Shown here: piece by piece, positions 1-8,380 of the stretch | Layout of the letters: the number at the start of each line of letters is the position of its first letter | Numbering within the stretch: position 1 is the first letter of the stretch | Assembly: GCA_001570385.1 (NCBI GenBank) | Contig: BBYL01000028.1 | Location: forward strand, 1 to 64,000 | Direction of reading: 5' to 3' | Length of the DNA stretch: 64,000 nt | Source of the DNA: Microtetraspora glauca | GTDB lineage: Bacteria > Actinomycetota > Actinomycetes > Streptosporangiales > Streptosporangiaceae | Position numbers and translations under genes: made by a program | Notes under the pieces: model-generated | Databases searched by the model: none | The model's input: the letters and a program-made list of their open reading frames with translations, nothing else | Told to the model about the DNA's origin: nothing

Positions 1-138
1 ATGCGCTGGATCCGCAACAAATACAAACGGCTGCAAGCTAAGAAGAAGGCCCTGGAGTGCTGGCGGGGAATCACACAGCGATGTCCCCGCATGTTCGCGC
101 ACTGGCCATGGACACCTTCGGTCCCGCACGCCTGGTGA
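1..138 (+). CDS. Group II intron maturase/reverse transcriptase, C-terminal end (partial)
   Basis: Only the last 45 residues lie in the window; the 5' end is beyond the edge. They read as the C-terminus of a group II intron-encoded protein: an RNKYKRL motif, then a basic helix and an ending of the type ...RCPRMFAHW, which is the usual tail of LtrA-like maturases. The full protein would carry reverse transcriptase and maturase (X) domains that splice and mobilise the intron. Directly downstream are RNA elements that fit intron domains V and VI, so this is a real intron end rather than a stray fragment. Whether the upstream part is intact cannot be seen. Confidence 0.8.
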   Translation: MRWIRNKYKRLQAKKKALECWRGITQRCPRMFAHWPWTPSVPHAW

Positions 139-150
139 CCAGAGTGACAG

Positions 151-224
151 GAGCCCGGTGAACCGAGAGGTTCACGCCGGGATCTGTGGGAGCCCCGAGG
201 TGAAATCCCTCGGGGCCACCCGAC
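151..224 (+). ncRNA. Group II intron domains V and VI, 3' splice end
   Basis: Bases 151-184 form the 34-nt domain V hairpin of bacterial group II introns: a stem starting GAGCCCGGTGAACC, a GAGA tetraloop, and the complementary strand ending GATC. Bases 186-224 form a second hairpin (arms CCCCGAGG and CCTCGGGG) that fits domain VI. A218, seven bases from the proposed end counting inclusively, is a candidate branch-point adenosine, and the intron would end ...CCCGAC at 224. It follows the maturase stop codon by 12 bases, the normal arrangement. The exact 3' boundary is inferred from the fold. Confidence 0.75.
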
Positions 225-270
225 AAGAAGTGGTCTTGCGACAGATCAACTTCGGAACCAGAGGCTTCAC

Positions 271-1101
271 GTGTCTTCCAGTGTCACATACACCGCCACC
301 CTGGAGATCCACCGGGAGACGGTCGAGTACCTGTCGGCGCTGCTCACCGCCCGCCGTACCGAACTCGGCACCCGGAGCGGCACCCGCGCACTCAGCCCGT
401 TCGACCACGCCGTGCTGGTCTTGCGCTGGTTTCTGGACGGCACCCGCATACGGCAACTGGCCGCCGACAACACCATCAGCCGCAGCACCGCCTACGACTA
501 CCTGCACGAAGGCATCGACGTCCTCGCAGCTCAAGCGTCCGACCTGGCCGCAGCACTGGCGGAGGCCAAAGCCACCGAATCGGGACACCTCAACCTGGAC
601 GGCACCGTGATCCGCACCGACCGGATCAGCACGCCCGGCCCCAACGGGGCAGACCTCTGGTGGAGCGGGAAGCATAAACACCACGGTGGCAACATTCAGG
701 TTCTGTCCGATCCCAGCGGGTTCCCACTGTGGACCTCGCACGTCCGGCCCGGTCGCGAACACGACACCACCTGCGCGAAAGCCGTAGAAGGACTCCTGCC
801 CCTACTGGAACGGGCGGCCGCAGAAACCGGCCACCTCACCCTGACCGACCTGGGTTATGAGAACCTCAGCCCGGCCATCCGCACCCCGGTCAAGAAACCC
901 AAGAACGCCCAGCTCACTGACGAGCAGAAGGCATACAACCAGGTCATCCGCGGCGTGCATGCCATCGCTGAACGGGCGAACTCCCTGCTCAAGACCACAT
1001 TCAAAGCATTACGGCGAGTCAGTCTCGATCCCTGGCGGATCGGCGCGATCGTCGCAGCCGCGCTCGTCATCCTCCGTCTCGAGCACGGCAGGCACACCTG
1101 A
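271..1101 (+). CDS. IS transposase, DDE superfamily (IS5-like/HARBI-type)
   Basis: A 276-residue protein with GTG start. The N-terminal third carries a helix-turn-helix (SRSTAYDYLHEGIDVLA, about residues 70-87) and is followed by an RNase H-like DDE core: a first Asp in HLNLDGTVI, a second in LTLTDLGYEN and a C-terminal helix with the HAIAERANSLLK segment that supplies the last acidic residue. This is the DDE_Tnp_4/IS5-group layout. The length is complete for the group. It begins 46 bases after the group II intron end, so the intron sits just outside or inside the left end of this element. No convincing terminal inverted repeats were found by eye. Its 3' end meets a truncated paralogue on the other strand. 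Confidence 0.85.
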   Translation: MSSSVTYTATLEIHRETVEYLSALLTARRTELGTRSGTRALSPFDHAVLVLRWFLDGTRIRQLAADNTISRSTAYDYLHEGIDVLAAQASDLAAALAEAKATESGHLNLDGTVIRTDRISTPGPNGADLWWSGKHKHHGGNIQVLSDPSGFPLWTSHVRPGREHDTTCAKAVEGLLPLLERAAAETGHLTLTDLGYENLSPAIRTPVKKPKNAQLTDEQKAYNQVIRGVHAIAERANSLLKTTFKALRRVSLDPWRIGAIVAAALVILRLEHGRHT

Positions 1102-1780
1102 CGCGTAGGAGCCGGTTGTAGGTGCGGTTGTCCGGGCTGAGGATCTGGTTGTCTTTGGGCTGCTTGATCGGCGTATGAATGCCGATCCCGGCGCCTTCGT
1201 ATCCGCTGTCGGCGAGGGTGGGCAGGCCGGTTGCGGCTGCGGCGTACAGCGCGCCCAGCACCTGTGCGCGGGCGGCGGTGAGGTCGTGTACGGAGCCGGG
1301 CTCGACCTCGGCGATCCACAGCGGAAGCCCGCCGGGCGCCGACAGTGCCTGGAGGTTGCCAGCGTGCTGATGGGCCTTACCGGAGTACCAGGCGTCGATG
1401 AATCCTCCCTTGACGCTGACGGTCTGCTCGGCGCAGCGATCGACGGGGATCAAGGTGCCGTCCAAGATGACATATGCCAGTCCCTCGGCGTGGGCGCGGC
1501 CGAGGGCCTCATGCAGATCAGGTGCTTGAGCTGCGAGAACTGTGATGCCTTCGTGAAGGTAGCGGTAGGCGGTGGCGCGGGAGACGCGGTGATCGCGGCC
1601 AAGCTTGGGGATGTCGTGTTCGCCGCGGAACCAGCGCAGCACCATGACCGCCTGCCGGAACGGGCTCAGGGCGCGGCTGTTTTGCGGGGTGCCGCGCAGG
1701 CGGCGTTCGTCGCGCAGGAGCCGTGCGACGAACTGAACGAGTGCGCGGGAGACATCGAGCGTGGCACGATGAGCAATCAC
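1102..1780 (-). pseudogene. Truncated paralogous IS transposase
   Basis: On the minus strand from a GTG at 1780, this reads as a relative of the transposase at 271-1101: same length to each motif, the shared RALSPFRQAVMVLRWF block, an HTH (SRATAYRYLHEG), a first Asp in VILDGTLI and a second in TLADSGYEG. Homology stops at TYNRLLR near 1105. Beyond that the frame runs into the antisense of the neighbouring transposase, so the C-terminal helix with the last catalytic residue is missing. It is therefore a broken copy, probably cut by insertion of, or recombination with, the first element. Confidence 0.8.
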
Positions 1781-2131
1781 GTGGGGCCTGCCGGTGGGTT
1801 GAGCGTCTTGTGGTGAGAGCTCTTCTACCGGGGGCTCCGCGTCTGTTTCCGGCCTTCGGCGACTCCTCCCGAAAGGTCCGGAACGCCACGGACAGCGTCC
1901 GAGAAGTCCCCAATCGCCCGAACTATTTCGCTGAGATCACCTCAATGGAAATATTAAGGACATTTCGAAGCTTCCCTTTAATAGACTGGATAGTGCGCTT
2001 AGATACTTTAGCCGAGGCTCGGGAGATGGCAGCGACTGGATCTTATCTCGACTCCCGACCGGCATCCGATTGAAAGTATTAGTGGAGTTTAAGAACCCAT
2101 ACTTTGAGGTCGTGTCCGGCGGCCAGGATGA
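1781..2131. other. Low-GC spacer without recognisable gene
   Basis: About 350 bases between the truncated IS and the tRNA-like fragment. Roughly 1905-2110 is clearly poorer in GC than anything else in the window, with runs such as GGAAATATTAAGG and CCTTTAATAGACTGG. An open frame runs rightward through it to 2073, but it shows no recognisable domain and no convincing ribosome binding site. The base composition suggests acquired or decayed DNA. Confidence 0.5.
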
Positions 2132-2178
2132 GGGGCCGCCAGGGACTCGAACCCCGGACCCGCTGATTGAGAGTCAGC
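2132..2178 (-). other. tRNA 3'-half fragment, probable attachment-site remnant
   Basis: Read leftward, this stretch is the 3' half of a tRNA: anticodon arm GCTGA-CTCTCAA-TCAGC, a short variable region, a T-arm with CGGGG-TTCGAGT-CCCTG, and the start of an acceptor strand. The 5' half is absent; the sequence upstream is the coding region of the thioesterase gene, whose TGA stop lies in the anticodon stem. The arm resembles actinobacterial tRNA-Lys (loop CTCTTAA) with one base changed; as written the anticodon would be CTC. Such 3' fragments are the usual residue of integrase-mediated insertion at a tRNA gene. Confidence 0.6.
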
Positions 2179-2794
2179 GGGGGCGTGGGAGGTGTTTGGC
2201 GATGAACAGGCCCTCCGCGCTGACGCACAGCTCGCCGCCGGCCGAGATGGTGCCGGTCGTGCGGATCTTGCGGCCGTCCACGGAGATCTGGCGTCCCGTC
2301 ACAGTCAGCGGCTCGAACAGCGGCGTCGGCCGGTGGTAGCGCAGGGTCAGCTCGGCCGTCATGCCGGACGGCCCGCCCCAGGCGTTCGCCACACCGAGCG
2401 TGTGGTCGAGCAGCAGCGCCGAGACGCCGCCGTGCACGAACCCGGGCGGCCCCTGGTACGGCATGCCCAGGACGACGACCCCCTCGATCGAGCCGTCGTC
2501 CTTGCCGGTGAGCGGGAGCGGCGGCGCGATGGCGTTCTCCGGCCCGGTGACCGGGTCGTGCCGGGTCACACCCTCGCCCCGCCACATGTCGATCATCCGC
2601 TCCTCGACGCCGGGAGCGTGCTCGTCCAGATAGTCGGCGACGGCGTTCAACCGGTCCGCCACCTCGGTCATCTCGGCGTCGGAGCCGTCACCGGCGTGCA
2701 GCAGCGAGGCGATCACCCGGCGGGCGGCGGCGACGGCCGCGTCCACGCCCTTGTTGTTCGCCTTGGCGGTGAGCTCCTCCAGTCTCTCGCTCAT
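2174..2794 (-). CDS. PaaI/hotdog-family acyl-CoA thioesterase
   Basis: A 206-residue protein whose C-terminal 120 residues form a hotdog thioesterase domain with the PaaI-type signature GFVHGGVSALLLD (His121). The first 75 residues are helical and charged, a lead common in thioesterases of actinobacterial lipid clusters. It would hydrolyse acyl-CoA thioesters, releasing CoA from stalled or end-product steroid or fatty acyl-CoAs in the cytoplasm. Its ATG at 2794 overlaps the stop of the upstream hydratase gene (ATGA), so it is translationally coupled and last in the side-chain operon. Its stop codon lies inside the tRNA-like fragment, so the natural C-terminus may have been altered. Confidence 0.8.
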   Translation of the reverse strand: MSERLEELTAKANNKGVDAAVAAARRVIASLLHAGDGSDAEMTEVADRLNAVADYLDEHAPGVEERMIDMWRGEGVTRHDPVTGPENAIAPPLPLTGKDDGSIEGVVVLGMPYQGPPGFVHGGVSALLLDHTLGVANAWGGPSGMTAELTLRYHRPTPLFEPLTVTGRQISVDGRKIRTTGTISAGGELCVSAEGLFIAKHLPRPR

Positions 2795-3696
2795 GCCGTC
2801 ACCTCCGGCGCCGCCGCGGACGACACCGCGGGCGACACCGTGGCCGTCGCGTGCGTGAGAACGGGCGCGTCGTCGCGTTCCGGGCAGGTCGAGGTCAACA
2901 CCAGCCGGTCGCCCTCGCGCCACACCGTGGTCCGGATCGTCTCGCCGGGGAACAGCGACCCGGCGAACCGCACCGACAGGCCGGTCAGCCGGGACACGTC
3001 ACCGTCGAGCACACCGTCCACGACGGCCTTCGCGACGATGCCGTACGACGCGAGCCCGTGCAGGATCGGCCGGTCGAAACCGGCCATCCGCGCGAACTCC
3101 GGGTCGGCGTGCAACGGGTTGAGGTCGCCGTTGAGCCGGTACAGCAGGGCCTGCCCGGGGGTGGTGGGTGAGTCGAGCACGTGGTCGGGCTTCCGTTCCG
3201 GCGCGGCCCACGGGGTCTCCGGGCCCGGGTCGCCGCCGAAGCCGCCTTCGCCGCGCGCCCAGATCTGCATGGTGGTGGTCCACAGCGGCCCGCCGTCGGG
3301 GTCGGCCGCGGACTGCTCCATGACGATCACCGCGGCCTTGCCCTTGTCCCAGATGTGGGCCACGCGCGAGGTGACGGTGGCGGTGCCCGAGGCGGGCAGC
3401 GGCCGGTGGACCGTCAGGCCCTGGCCCGCGTGCAGGATCCGGCGCAGGTCGATGTCGACGCCGGGCAGGTGCATCGCCGTGGGACCACGGTCCCCGGCGG
3501 AGACGCCCTGCCCGGCGACCATCGCGAAGGTCGGGAGCACGCGCAGGCCGCGCTCGTAGGTGTAGGGCAGCTCGGGGCCGGCGTCGGTGCCGCCCGCTCC
3601 CAGGCTGAGGTGGTAGAGCAGCACGTCGCGGCCGGTCCAGCTGATCTCGCGGACCGAGGGCGGCGCGCTGAGCGCCTTGTCGACGTCGATCGGCAT
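2791..3696 (-). CDS. MaoC-like double-hotdog enoyl-CoA hydratase
   Basis: A 301-residue protein with two hotdog halves. The second half holds the hydratase 2 signature: YRLNGDLNPLHADP with Asp191 and His196, followed by GFDRPILHGL. This matches (R)-specific enoyl-CoA hydratases of the MaoC/MFE-2 type, which add water to trans-2-enoyl-CoA during beta-oxidation. In steroid degraders such proteins act on side-chain or ring-derived CoA esters. It lies 3 bases downstream of the SCPx-type thiolase and overlaps the thioesterase by 4 bases. The cluster supports a role in side-chain beta-oxidation; substrate length cannot be told from sequence. Confidence 0.85.
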   Translation of the reverse strand: MPIDVDKALSAPPSVREISWTGRDVLLYHLSLGAGGTDAGPELPYTYERGLRVLPTFAMVAGQGVSAGDRGPTAMHLPGVDIDLRRILHAGQGLTVHRPLPASGTATVTSRVAHIWDKGKAAVIVMEQSAADPDGGPLWTTTMQIWARGEGGFGGDPGPETPWAAPERKPDHVLDSPTTPGQALLYRLNGDLNPLHADPEFARMAGFDRPILHGLASYGIVAKAVVDGVLDGDVSRLTGLSVRFAGSLFPGETIRTTVWREGDRLVLTSTCPERDDAPVLTHATATVSPAVSSAAAPEVTA

Positions 3697-3699
3697 GGT

Positions 3700-4923
3700 T
3701 CAGCCCTCCTTTCCTGTGTCGGAGCCGTTCAGCGTGCCCGCGCCGTACAGGGTGACGACGCAGGCGCCGCCGAGCCCGAGGTTGTGCTGCAGGCCGACCT
3801 TGGCGCCGTCCACCTGGCGGGCGCCCGCCTCGCCGCGCAGCTGCCAGGTCAGTTCGGCGCATTGGGCCAGGCCGGTCGCCCCCAGCGGGTGTCCCTTGGA
3901 GATCAGGCCGCCCGACGGGTTGACGACCCACCGGCCGCCGTACGTGGTGGCGCCGGACTCGGCGAGCGTGCCGCCCTCTCCCTCGGGGCACATGCCGAGC
4001 GCCTCGTACGTGAGGATCTCGTTGATCGAGAAGCAGTCGTGCAGTTCGATCACGTCGACGTCGTCGATCCCGAGCCCGGCCTCGGCGAACACCAACTCCT
4101 TGGCGGCGCGGGTCATCGGGGTGCCGACGACGTCGATGTGCGACCGGGTGGCGAACGCCTCCTCGGTGTCGGTGGTCAGCGCCTGGGCGAGGATCTCGAC
4201 CGCCCGGCCCTCCAGACCGTGCTCGCGGACGAACCGCTCGCTGACGATGACGGCCGCAGCCGCGCCGTCGGAGGTCGGCGAGCACTGCGACCGGGTGAGC
4301 GGGTCGTGGATCGGCTTGTCGCCGAGCACCTGGTCGAGCGTGTACTCGTCCCGGAACTGGGCGTACGGGTTGTTCACCGAGTGCCGGTGGTTCTTCACCG
4401 CGACGGAGGCGATCTGCGCGGCGGTCGTGCCGTGCCTCTCCATGTGCTCGCGGGCCGCGTTGCCGAAGAACTGCGCGGTCATCGGCGCGTTCGCCCAGCC
4501 GCGGGTGCCGACCAGCACCTCGAGGTGCCGGTCCACGGTCGTCACCTTGGGCATGCCGCCCGACGGGTTCAGCGCGTCCTTGGTCACCTTCTCGAAGCCG
4601 ACCGCGAGCGCAACGTCGGCCAGGCCGGCCTGCACCCACTCCCTGGCCAGCATCAGCGCCGTGGAACCGGTGGCGCAGTTGTTGTTGACGTTGATGACCG
4701 GGATGCCGGTCAGCCCGACCTCGTAGAGGGCGCGCTGACCGGCCGTCGAGGGACCGAACACGTAGCCGGCGGCGGCGCGCCGCACGGCGTCGTAGCCGAT
4801 CCCGGCGTCGGCGAGGGCCGTGCCGACGGCCTCCGCGACCATGGCCGGGTACTCCCAGTCACGGGTCTCGATCTTCTCGAACTTCGTCATCCCCACGCCG
4901 ATGACGAACGTCCTGTTGCTCAT
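3700..4923 (-). CDS. SCPx-type thiolase / lipid-transfer thiolase
   Basis: A 407-residue member of the SCP2-thiolase branch. The nucleophile is Cys83 in NNNCATGS; the HDCFSINE and SKGHPLGATG segments provide the other active-site His residues. This branch contains Ltp2-type aldolases and SCPx thiolases acting on branched and steroid side-chain acyl-CoAs, so the enzyme may be a thiolase or a retro-aldolase. A retro-aldolase would normally need a DUF35/MaoC-type partner; the adjacent MaoC-like gene is a candidate. The start at 4923 is chosen because GGAAG lies just upstream and the protein then begins MSNRTFVIGVG as in relatives; ten earlier codons are possible. It follows the acyl-CoA dehydrogenase by 26 bases. 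Confidence 0.8.
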   Translation of the reverse strand: MSNRTFVIGVGMTKFEKIETRDWEYPAMVAEAVGTALADAGIGYDAVRRAAAGYVFGPSTAGQRALYEVGLTGIPVINVNNNCATGSTALMLAREWVQAGLADVALAVGFEKVTKDALNPSGGMPKVTTVDRHLEVLVGTRGWANAPMTAQFFGNAAREHMERHGTTAAQIASVAVKNHRHSVNNPYAQFRDEYTLDQVLGDKPIHDPLTRSQCSPTSDGAAAAVIVSERFVREHGLEGRAVEILAQALTTDTEEAFATRSHIDVVGTPMTRAAKELVFAEAGLGIDDVDVIELHDCFSINEILTYEALGMCPEGEGGTLAESGATTYGGRWVVNPSGGLISKGHPLGATGLAQCAELTWQLRGEAGARQVDGAKVGLQHNLGLGGACVVTLYGAGTLNGSDTGKEG

Positions 4924-4949
4924 TGGGGTCTTCCTTCGCGTCCGGGGGT

Positions 4950-7184
4950 TCACGCCTTGGCGGGCACGGGCTCGGGGTCGCGGGGCAGGCCGAGCAGACG
5001 CTCACCGATGATGTTGAGCTGCACGTCTGTGGTGCCCCCCGCGATCGACATGCACCGGGAGTTGAGGAACATCCAGGTGGCGTTCCTCCGCGCGCCACGC
5101 CGCTCGGTGCCCTCCTCCCCCTCCTCGTCCGACAGGGACGCGGGGCCGGCCCAGTCCATGGCGGTCTCCCAGACCTCCTGGATGTGCTCGACTCCGATCA
5201 GCTTGGCGACGCTGGACTCGGCCCCCGGCTGCCGGCCGGACAGCGACCGGATCGTGGTCCGCAGACCGAACAGCCCGCCGGACTGGGCGTCGCAGAGGAT
5301 GCCGCCGAGCCGGGTCAGCCGCTCGTCGTCCATGTCGTCGGGGGCGGTGCTCGCGAGCTGGAGCAGCGCCTCGCCGCCGCTCCCGAGCGACGAGTCGTGC
5401 GAGAGGGACACCCGCTCGTTGGCCAGCGTGGTGCGGGCCAGTTTCCAGCCGTCGCCGGGCTGGGCGACCAGCATGTCGTCGGGGACGAAGACGTCGTCGA
5501 GGAACACCTCGTTGAACAGCGTCTCGCCGGTCAGCTCGCGCAGTGGCCGGATGTCGATGCCGGGGCTGGACATGTCCAGCAGGAAGTAGGACAGGCCCTT
5601 GTGCTTGGGAGCCGAGGGGTCGGTGCGGGCCAGCAGGATGCCCCATCGCGCCTCGCGGGCCATGGAGGTCCAGACCTTCTGGCCACTGATCTTCCAGCCG
5701 CCGTCCACCTTCTCCGCGCGGGTGCTGAGCGCGGCCAGATCGGAGCCCGCGCCGGGCTCGCTGAAGAGCTGGCACCACAGGAAGTCCCCGCGCAGCGTCG
5801 CCGGGAGGAACCTCTCGTGCTGCTCGGGGCTGCCGTGCGCGATCAGGGTCGGCACCACCCAGGCGCCGATGATCAGGTCCGCGGCACGCAGCCCGGAAGC
5901 ACGCATCTCCTCGGCGATCACGAGCTGGGAGACGGCGTCGGCGCTCTTGCCCCAGGGTTTCGGCAGATGCGGCGCCGTGTACCCGTGCTCGGCCAGGTAG
6001 GTGAGCCGTTCCGCGCCTTCGAGGGCGAGGGCCGGCTCCAGCTCGGCCCGGATCTCGGCGCGTACGGCCTCGGCCTCGGGCGGCAGCTCGATGCCGAGCG
6101 TGCGGCGGACGCCGTCCAGCGTGAGCCGGGCGACGCGGCGCCGCCACCACGCGGTGGAGCCGAGGAGGAGCCGCAGGCTCTGGGCCCGGCGCAGGTAGAG
6201 GCCGGCGTCGTGCTCCCAGGTGAAGCCGATGCCGCCGAGGGTCTGGATGCAGTCCTTGGCGGTGGAGAAGGCCGCCTCGACGCTGGTCGCGCCGGCCACC
6301 GCCGCGGCGAGCACCGCCTCGCGCGCGTCGGTGCCGGGGTCGGCGGCGCGCGCGGCGTCCCACGCGCACACCCTCGCCTGCTCCGCTCTGGTCAGCATCC
6401 GAGCGCAGCGGTGCTTGACGCCCTGGAACTGGCCGATCGGGCGGCCGAACTGCTGCCGCACTCTCGCGTACTCGGCCGCGGTCGTGGTCGCCCAGTCGGC
6501 GAGACCGGACGCCTCGGCGGCGAAAAGCACGGCGGCCAGGTCGAGCACGCCGTACGCGTCGAGACCGGTCAGGACGTCGTCCTCCGCGACGGTGACGTCC
6601 TCCGCGCGTACCCGCGACAGCCGCCGGGTCAGGTCGTGGCTGGCGAGGTCGGTCGTCTCGACGGCGGCGCGAGGCAGCACCACCCACGCGGTGCCGTCTC
6701 CGTCCGCAAGCGCGGCGGGCAGGACGAACAGGTCGGCGACATGGCCGCCCAGGACCGGATCCGACTCTCCGGAGACGGAGAGCCGTCCGGCGTAGCCGCG
6801 GGTGAGGGTGAGGCCGCCCGGCTTCAGTCCGACGGCGCCGATCGTGGTGCCCTCGGCGAGCCCCGGGAGGTGCGCGCGGTGCCCGGCGCGATCGAGGACG
6901 GCGCTCGCGAGGACCGTGGGCAGGAACGGGCCGGGCGTGATGGCGCGGCCGAGTTCCTCGACGACGACGGCGAGTTCCAGCAGGCCGTAGCCGGCGCCGC
7001 CCGACTCCTCGGGCAGGTGCAGGCCGAGCAGGCCCTGCTCGGCGATCACCGGCCAGAACTCGGGCAGTTCCTCCTTCTTCGCGTCCACGGCCCTGCGTAC
7101 CGCCTCGGGCGTCACGTGGCGGGTGGTGAGGGTGCGGACCGAGTCCCGCAGGTCGCGGTGCTCCTCGGTGAGTCCGATGGTCAT
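4950..7184 (-). CDS. Fused double acyl-CoA dehydrogenase (FadE34-like)
   Basis: A 744-residue protein made of two consecutive acyl-CoA dehydrogenase modules, about residues 1-365 and 366-744. The first carries QFGRPIGQFQGVKHR and the second WCQLFSEPGAGSDLA, ISGQKVWTS and a C-terminal GGTTDVQLNIIGERLLG. Single-chain double ACADs of about 710-740 residues are known from steroid clusters; FadE34 of M. tuberculosis is the model and dehydrogenates steroid side-chain acyl-CoA in place of the usual alpha2beta2 heterotetramer. The gene is 7 bases downstream of the FadA5-like thiolase. The family assignment is strong; the exact side-chain length acted on is inference. Confidence 0.85.
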   Translation of the reverse strand: MTIGLTEEHRDLRDSVRTLTTRHVTPEAVRRAVDAKKEELPEFWPVIAEQGLLGLHLPEESGGAGYGLLELAVVVEELGRAITPGPFLPTVLASAVLDRAGHRAHLPGLAEGTTIGAVGLKPGGLTLTRGYAGRLSVSGESDPVLGGHVADLFVLPAALADGDGTAWVVLPRAAVETTDLASHDLTRRLSRVRAEDVTVAEDDVLTGLDAYGVLDLAAVLFAAEASGLADWATTTAAEYARVRQQFGRPIGQFQGVKHRCARMLTRAEQARVCAWDAARAADPGTDAREAVLAAAVAGATSVEAAFSTAKDCIQTLGGIGFTWEHDAGLYLRRAQSLRLLLGSTAWWRRRVARLTLDGVRRTLGIELPPEAEAVRAEIRAELEPALALEGAERLTYLAEHGYTAPHLPKPWGKSADAVSQLVIAEEMRASGLRAADLIIGAWVVPTLIAHGSPEQHERFLPATLRGDFLWCQLFSEPGAGSDLAALSTRAEKVDGGWKISGQKVWTSMAREARWGILLARTDPSAPKHKGLSYFLLDMSSPGIDIRPLRELTGETLFNEVFLDDVFVPDDMLVAQPGDGWKLARTTLANERVSLSHDSSLGSGGEALLQLASTAPDDMDDERLTRLGGILCDAQSGGLFGLRTTIRSLSGRQPGAESSVAKLIGVEHIQEVWETAMDWAGPASLSDEEGEEGTERRGARRNATWMFLNSRCMSIAGGTTDVQLNIIGERLLGLPRDPEPVPAKA

Positions 7185-7191
7185 GGTGCTC

Positions 7192-8364
7192 TCAGATCCG
7201 TTCGATGATGGTTGCCGTGGAGTGGGCGCCGCCCGCGCACATGGTGATCAGCGCGGTGGACTTCCCGCTCCGTTCGAGCTCGTACAGCGCCTGGGTGATC
7301 AGGCGGGCCCCGGTGGAGCCGACCGCGTGTCCCAGGGCGATGGCGCCGCCGTTCACGTTGACCTTGTCCATGTCGGCCTTGTGCACCTGCGCCCACGAGA
7401 GCACCACGGAGGCGAACGCCTCGTTGATCTCGACCAGATCGATGTCGGACAGGGACATCCCGGCCGCGCGGAGTACATGCTCGGTGGCCTGCACCGGGCC
7501 GTCCAGGTGGTAGTAGGGGTCGGCCCCGACCATCCCGGAGGCGACGATGCGGGCCCGGGGCCGCAGGCCGAGCGCCGCGGCCCTGTCCGCGCTCATCAGG
7601 AGCACGGCCGCCGCGCCGTCGCTGATCTGCGACGAGTTCCCGGCGGTGTGCACGCCGTCGGGGATCACGGGGGCGAGCTTGGCCAGTGCCTCCGGGCTGG
7701 TCTCGCGCAGGCCCTGGTCGCGCGTGACGGTGGCGGTCTCCCCCGTCGGCCCCTCCGGGCCCATCACGGGGGCCTCGACCGGGATGATCTGGCCGTCGAA
7801 CCGGCCCTCGGCCCACGCCTGCGCGGCCCGCCGCTGCGACTCCAGGCCGAAGGCGTCCACGTCGGCGCGGGTGATGCCGCGCTTCTTCGCGATCCGCTCG
7901 GCGGCGGTGAACTGGTCCGGCATGTCGAGGGACCAGTCGTCGGGGAAGGGGCTGCCGGTCTCGGGTGTGAGCGCCTGGCCGAGGAAGACCCGGCTCATCG
8001 ACTCGACGCCACAGCCGATGCCGGCGTCGATCGCGCCGGACGCGATCAGGCCCGCGATCAGGTGCACGGCCTGCTGGGAGGACCCGCAGGCGCAGTCGAT
8101 CGTCGTGCACGCCGTCGTGTACGGCAGGCCGGCGTACAACCACGCCTGCCGGGTGACGTTGTTCGACTGCTCGCCCGCCTGGGTGACGCACCCGCCGATC
8201 ACCTGGTGGATCACCGAGCCGATCGCGTCCGGTTCGACGCCCGCGCGGTCGAGCAGGCCCTTCTGTGCCCGCCCGAGCAACGCGGCGGGGTGGAGCCCGG
8301 ACAGCACGCCCCGGCGCCTGCCGACCGGCGTGCGCGCGGCCTCGACGATGACGGCCTCAGCCAT
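7192..8364 (-). CDS. fadA5: Steroid 3-ketoacyl-CoA thiolase, FadA5-like
   Basis: A 390-residue thiolase that follows mycobacterial FadA5 closely along its length, including VIGGCVTQAGEQSNN, the nucleophile loop with Cys93 (DCACGSS), FGLESQRRAAQAWAEGRFD, ISDGAAAVL, GADPYYHLDGPVQ and the C-terminal ITMCAGGA with the second catalytic Cys. FadA5 cleaves acetyl-CoA from 3-keto steroid side-chain CoA esters. One oddity: the usual GHPVGCTG is GHAVGSTG here, keeping the active-site His but changing the neighbouring Pro and Cys. An AAGGAG ribosome binding site precedes the ATG. It lies 16 bases after the FadD gene in the same operon. Confidence 0.85.
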   Translation of the reverse strand: MAEAVIVEAARTPVGRRRGVLSGLHPAALLGRAQKGLLDRAGVEPDAIGSVIHQVIGGCVTQAGEQSNNVTRQAWLYAGLPYTTACTTIDCACGSSQQAVHLIAGLIASGAIDAGIGCGVESMSRVFLGQALTPETGSPFPDDWSLDMPDQFTAAERIAKKRGITRADVDAFGLESQRRAAQAWAEGRFDGQIIPVEAPVMGPEGPTGETATVTRDQGLRETSPEALAKLAPVIPDGVHTAGNSSQISDGAAAVLLMSADRAAALGLRPRARIVASGMVGADPYYHLDGPVQATEHVLRAAGMSLSDIDLVEINEAFASVVLSWAQVHKADMDKVNVNGGAIALGHAVGSTGARLITQALYELERSGKSTALITMCAGGAHSTATIIERI

Positions 8365-8380
8365 TGACTTCTCCTTGTGG

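Noticed and set aside
1723..2073. Open frame through the low-GC spacer as a gene
   Set aside because: It starts inside the truncated transposase region antisense, has no convincing ribosome binding site and no recognisable domain.
2132..2178. Complete tRNA gene
   Set aside because: Only the anticodon arm to the acceptor 3' strand is present; the D-arm and 5' acceptor strand are missing and replaced by coding sequence.
4923..7208. Long plus-strand open frame (over 750 codons) opposite the acyl-CoA dehydrogenase gene
   Set aside because: It is the antisense shadow of a gene with clear domains; its translation is Gly/Arg/Asp-rich low-complexity sequence, as expected from high third-position GC.
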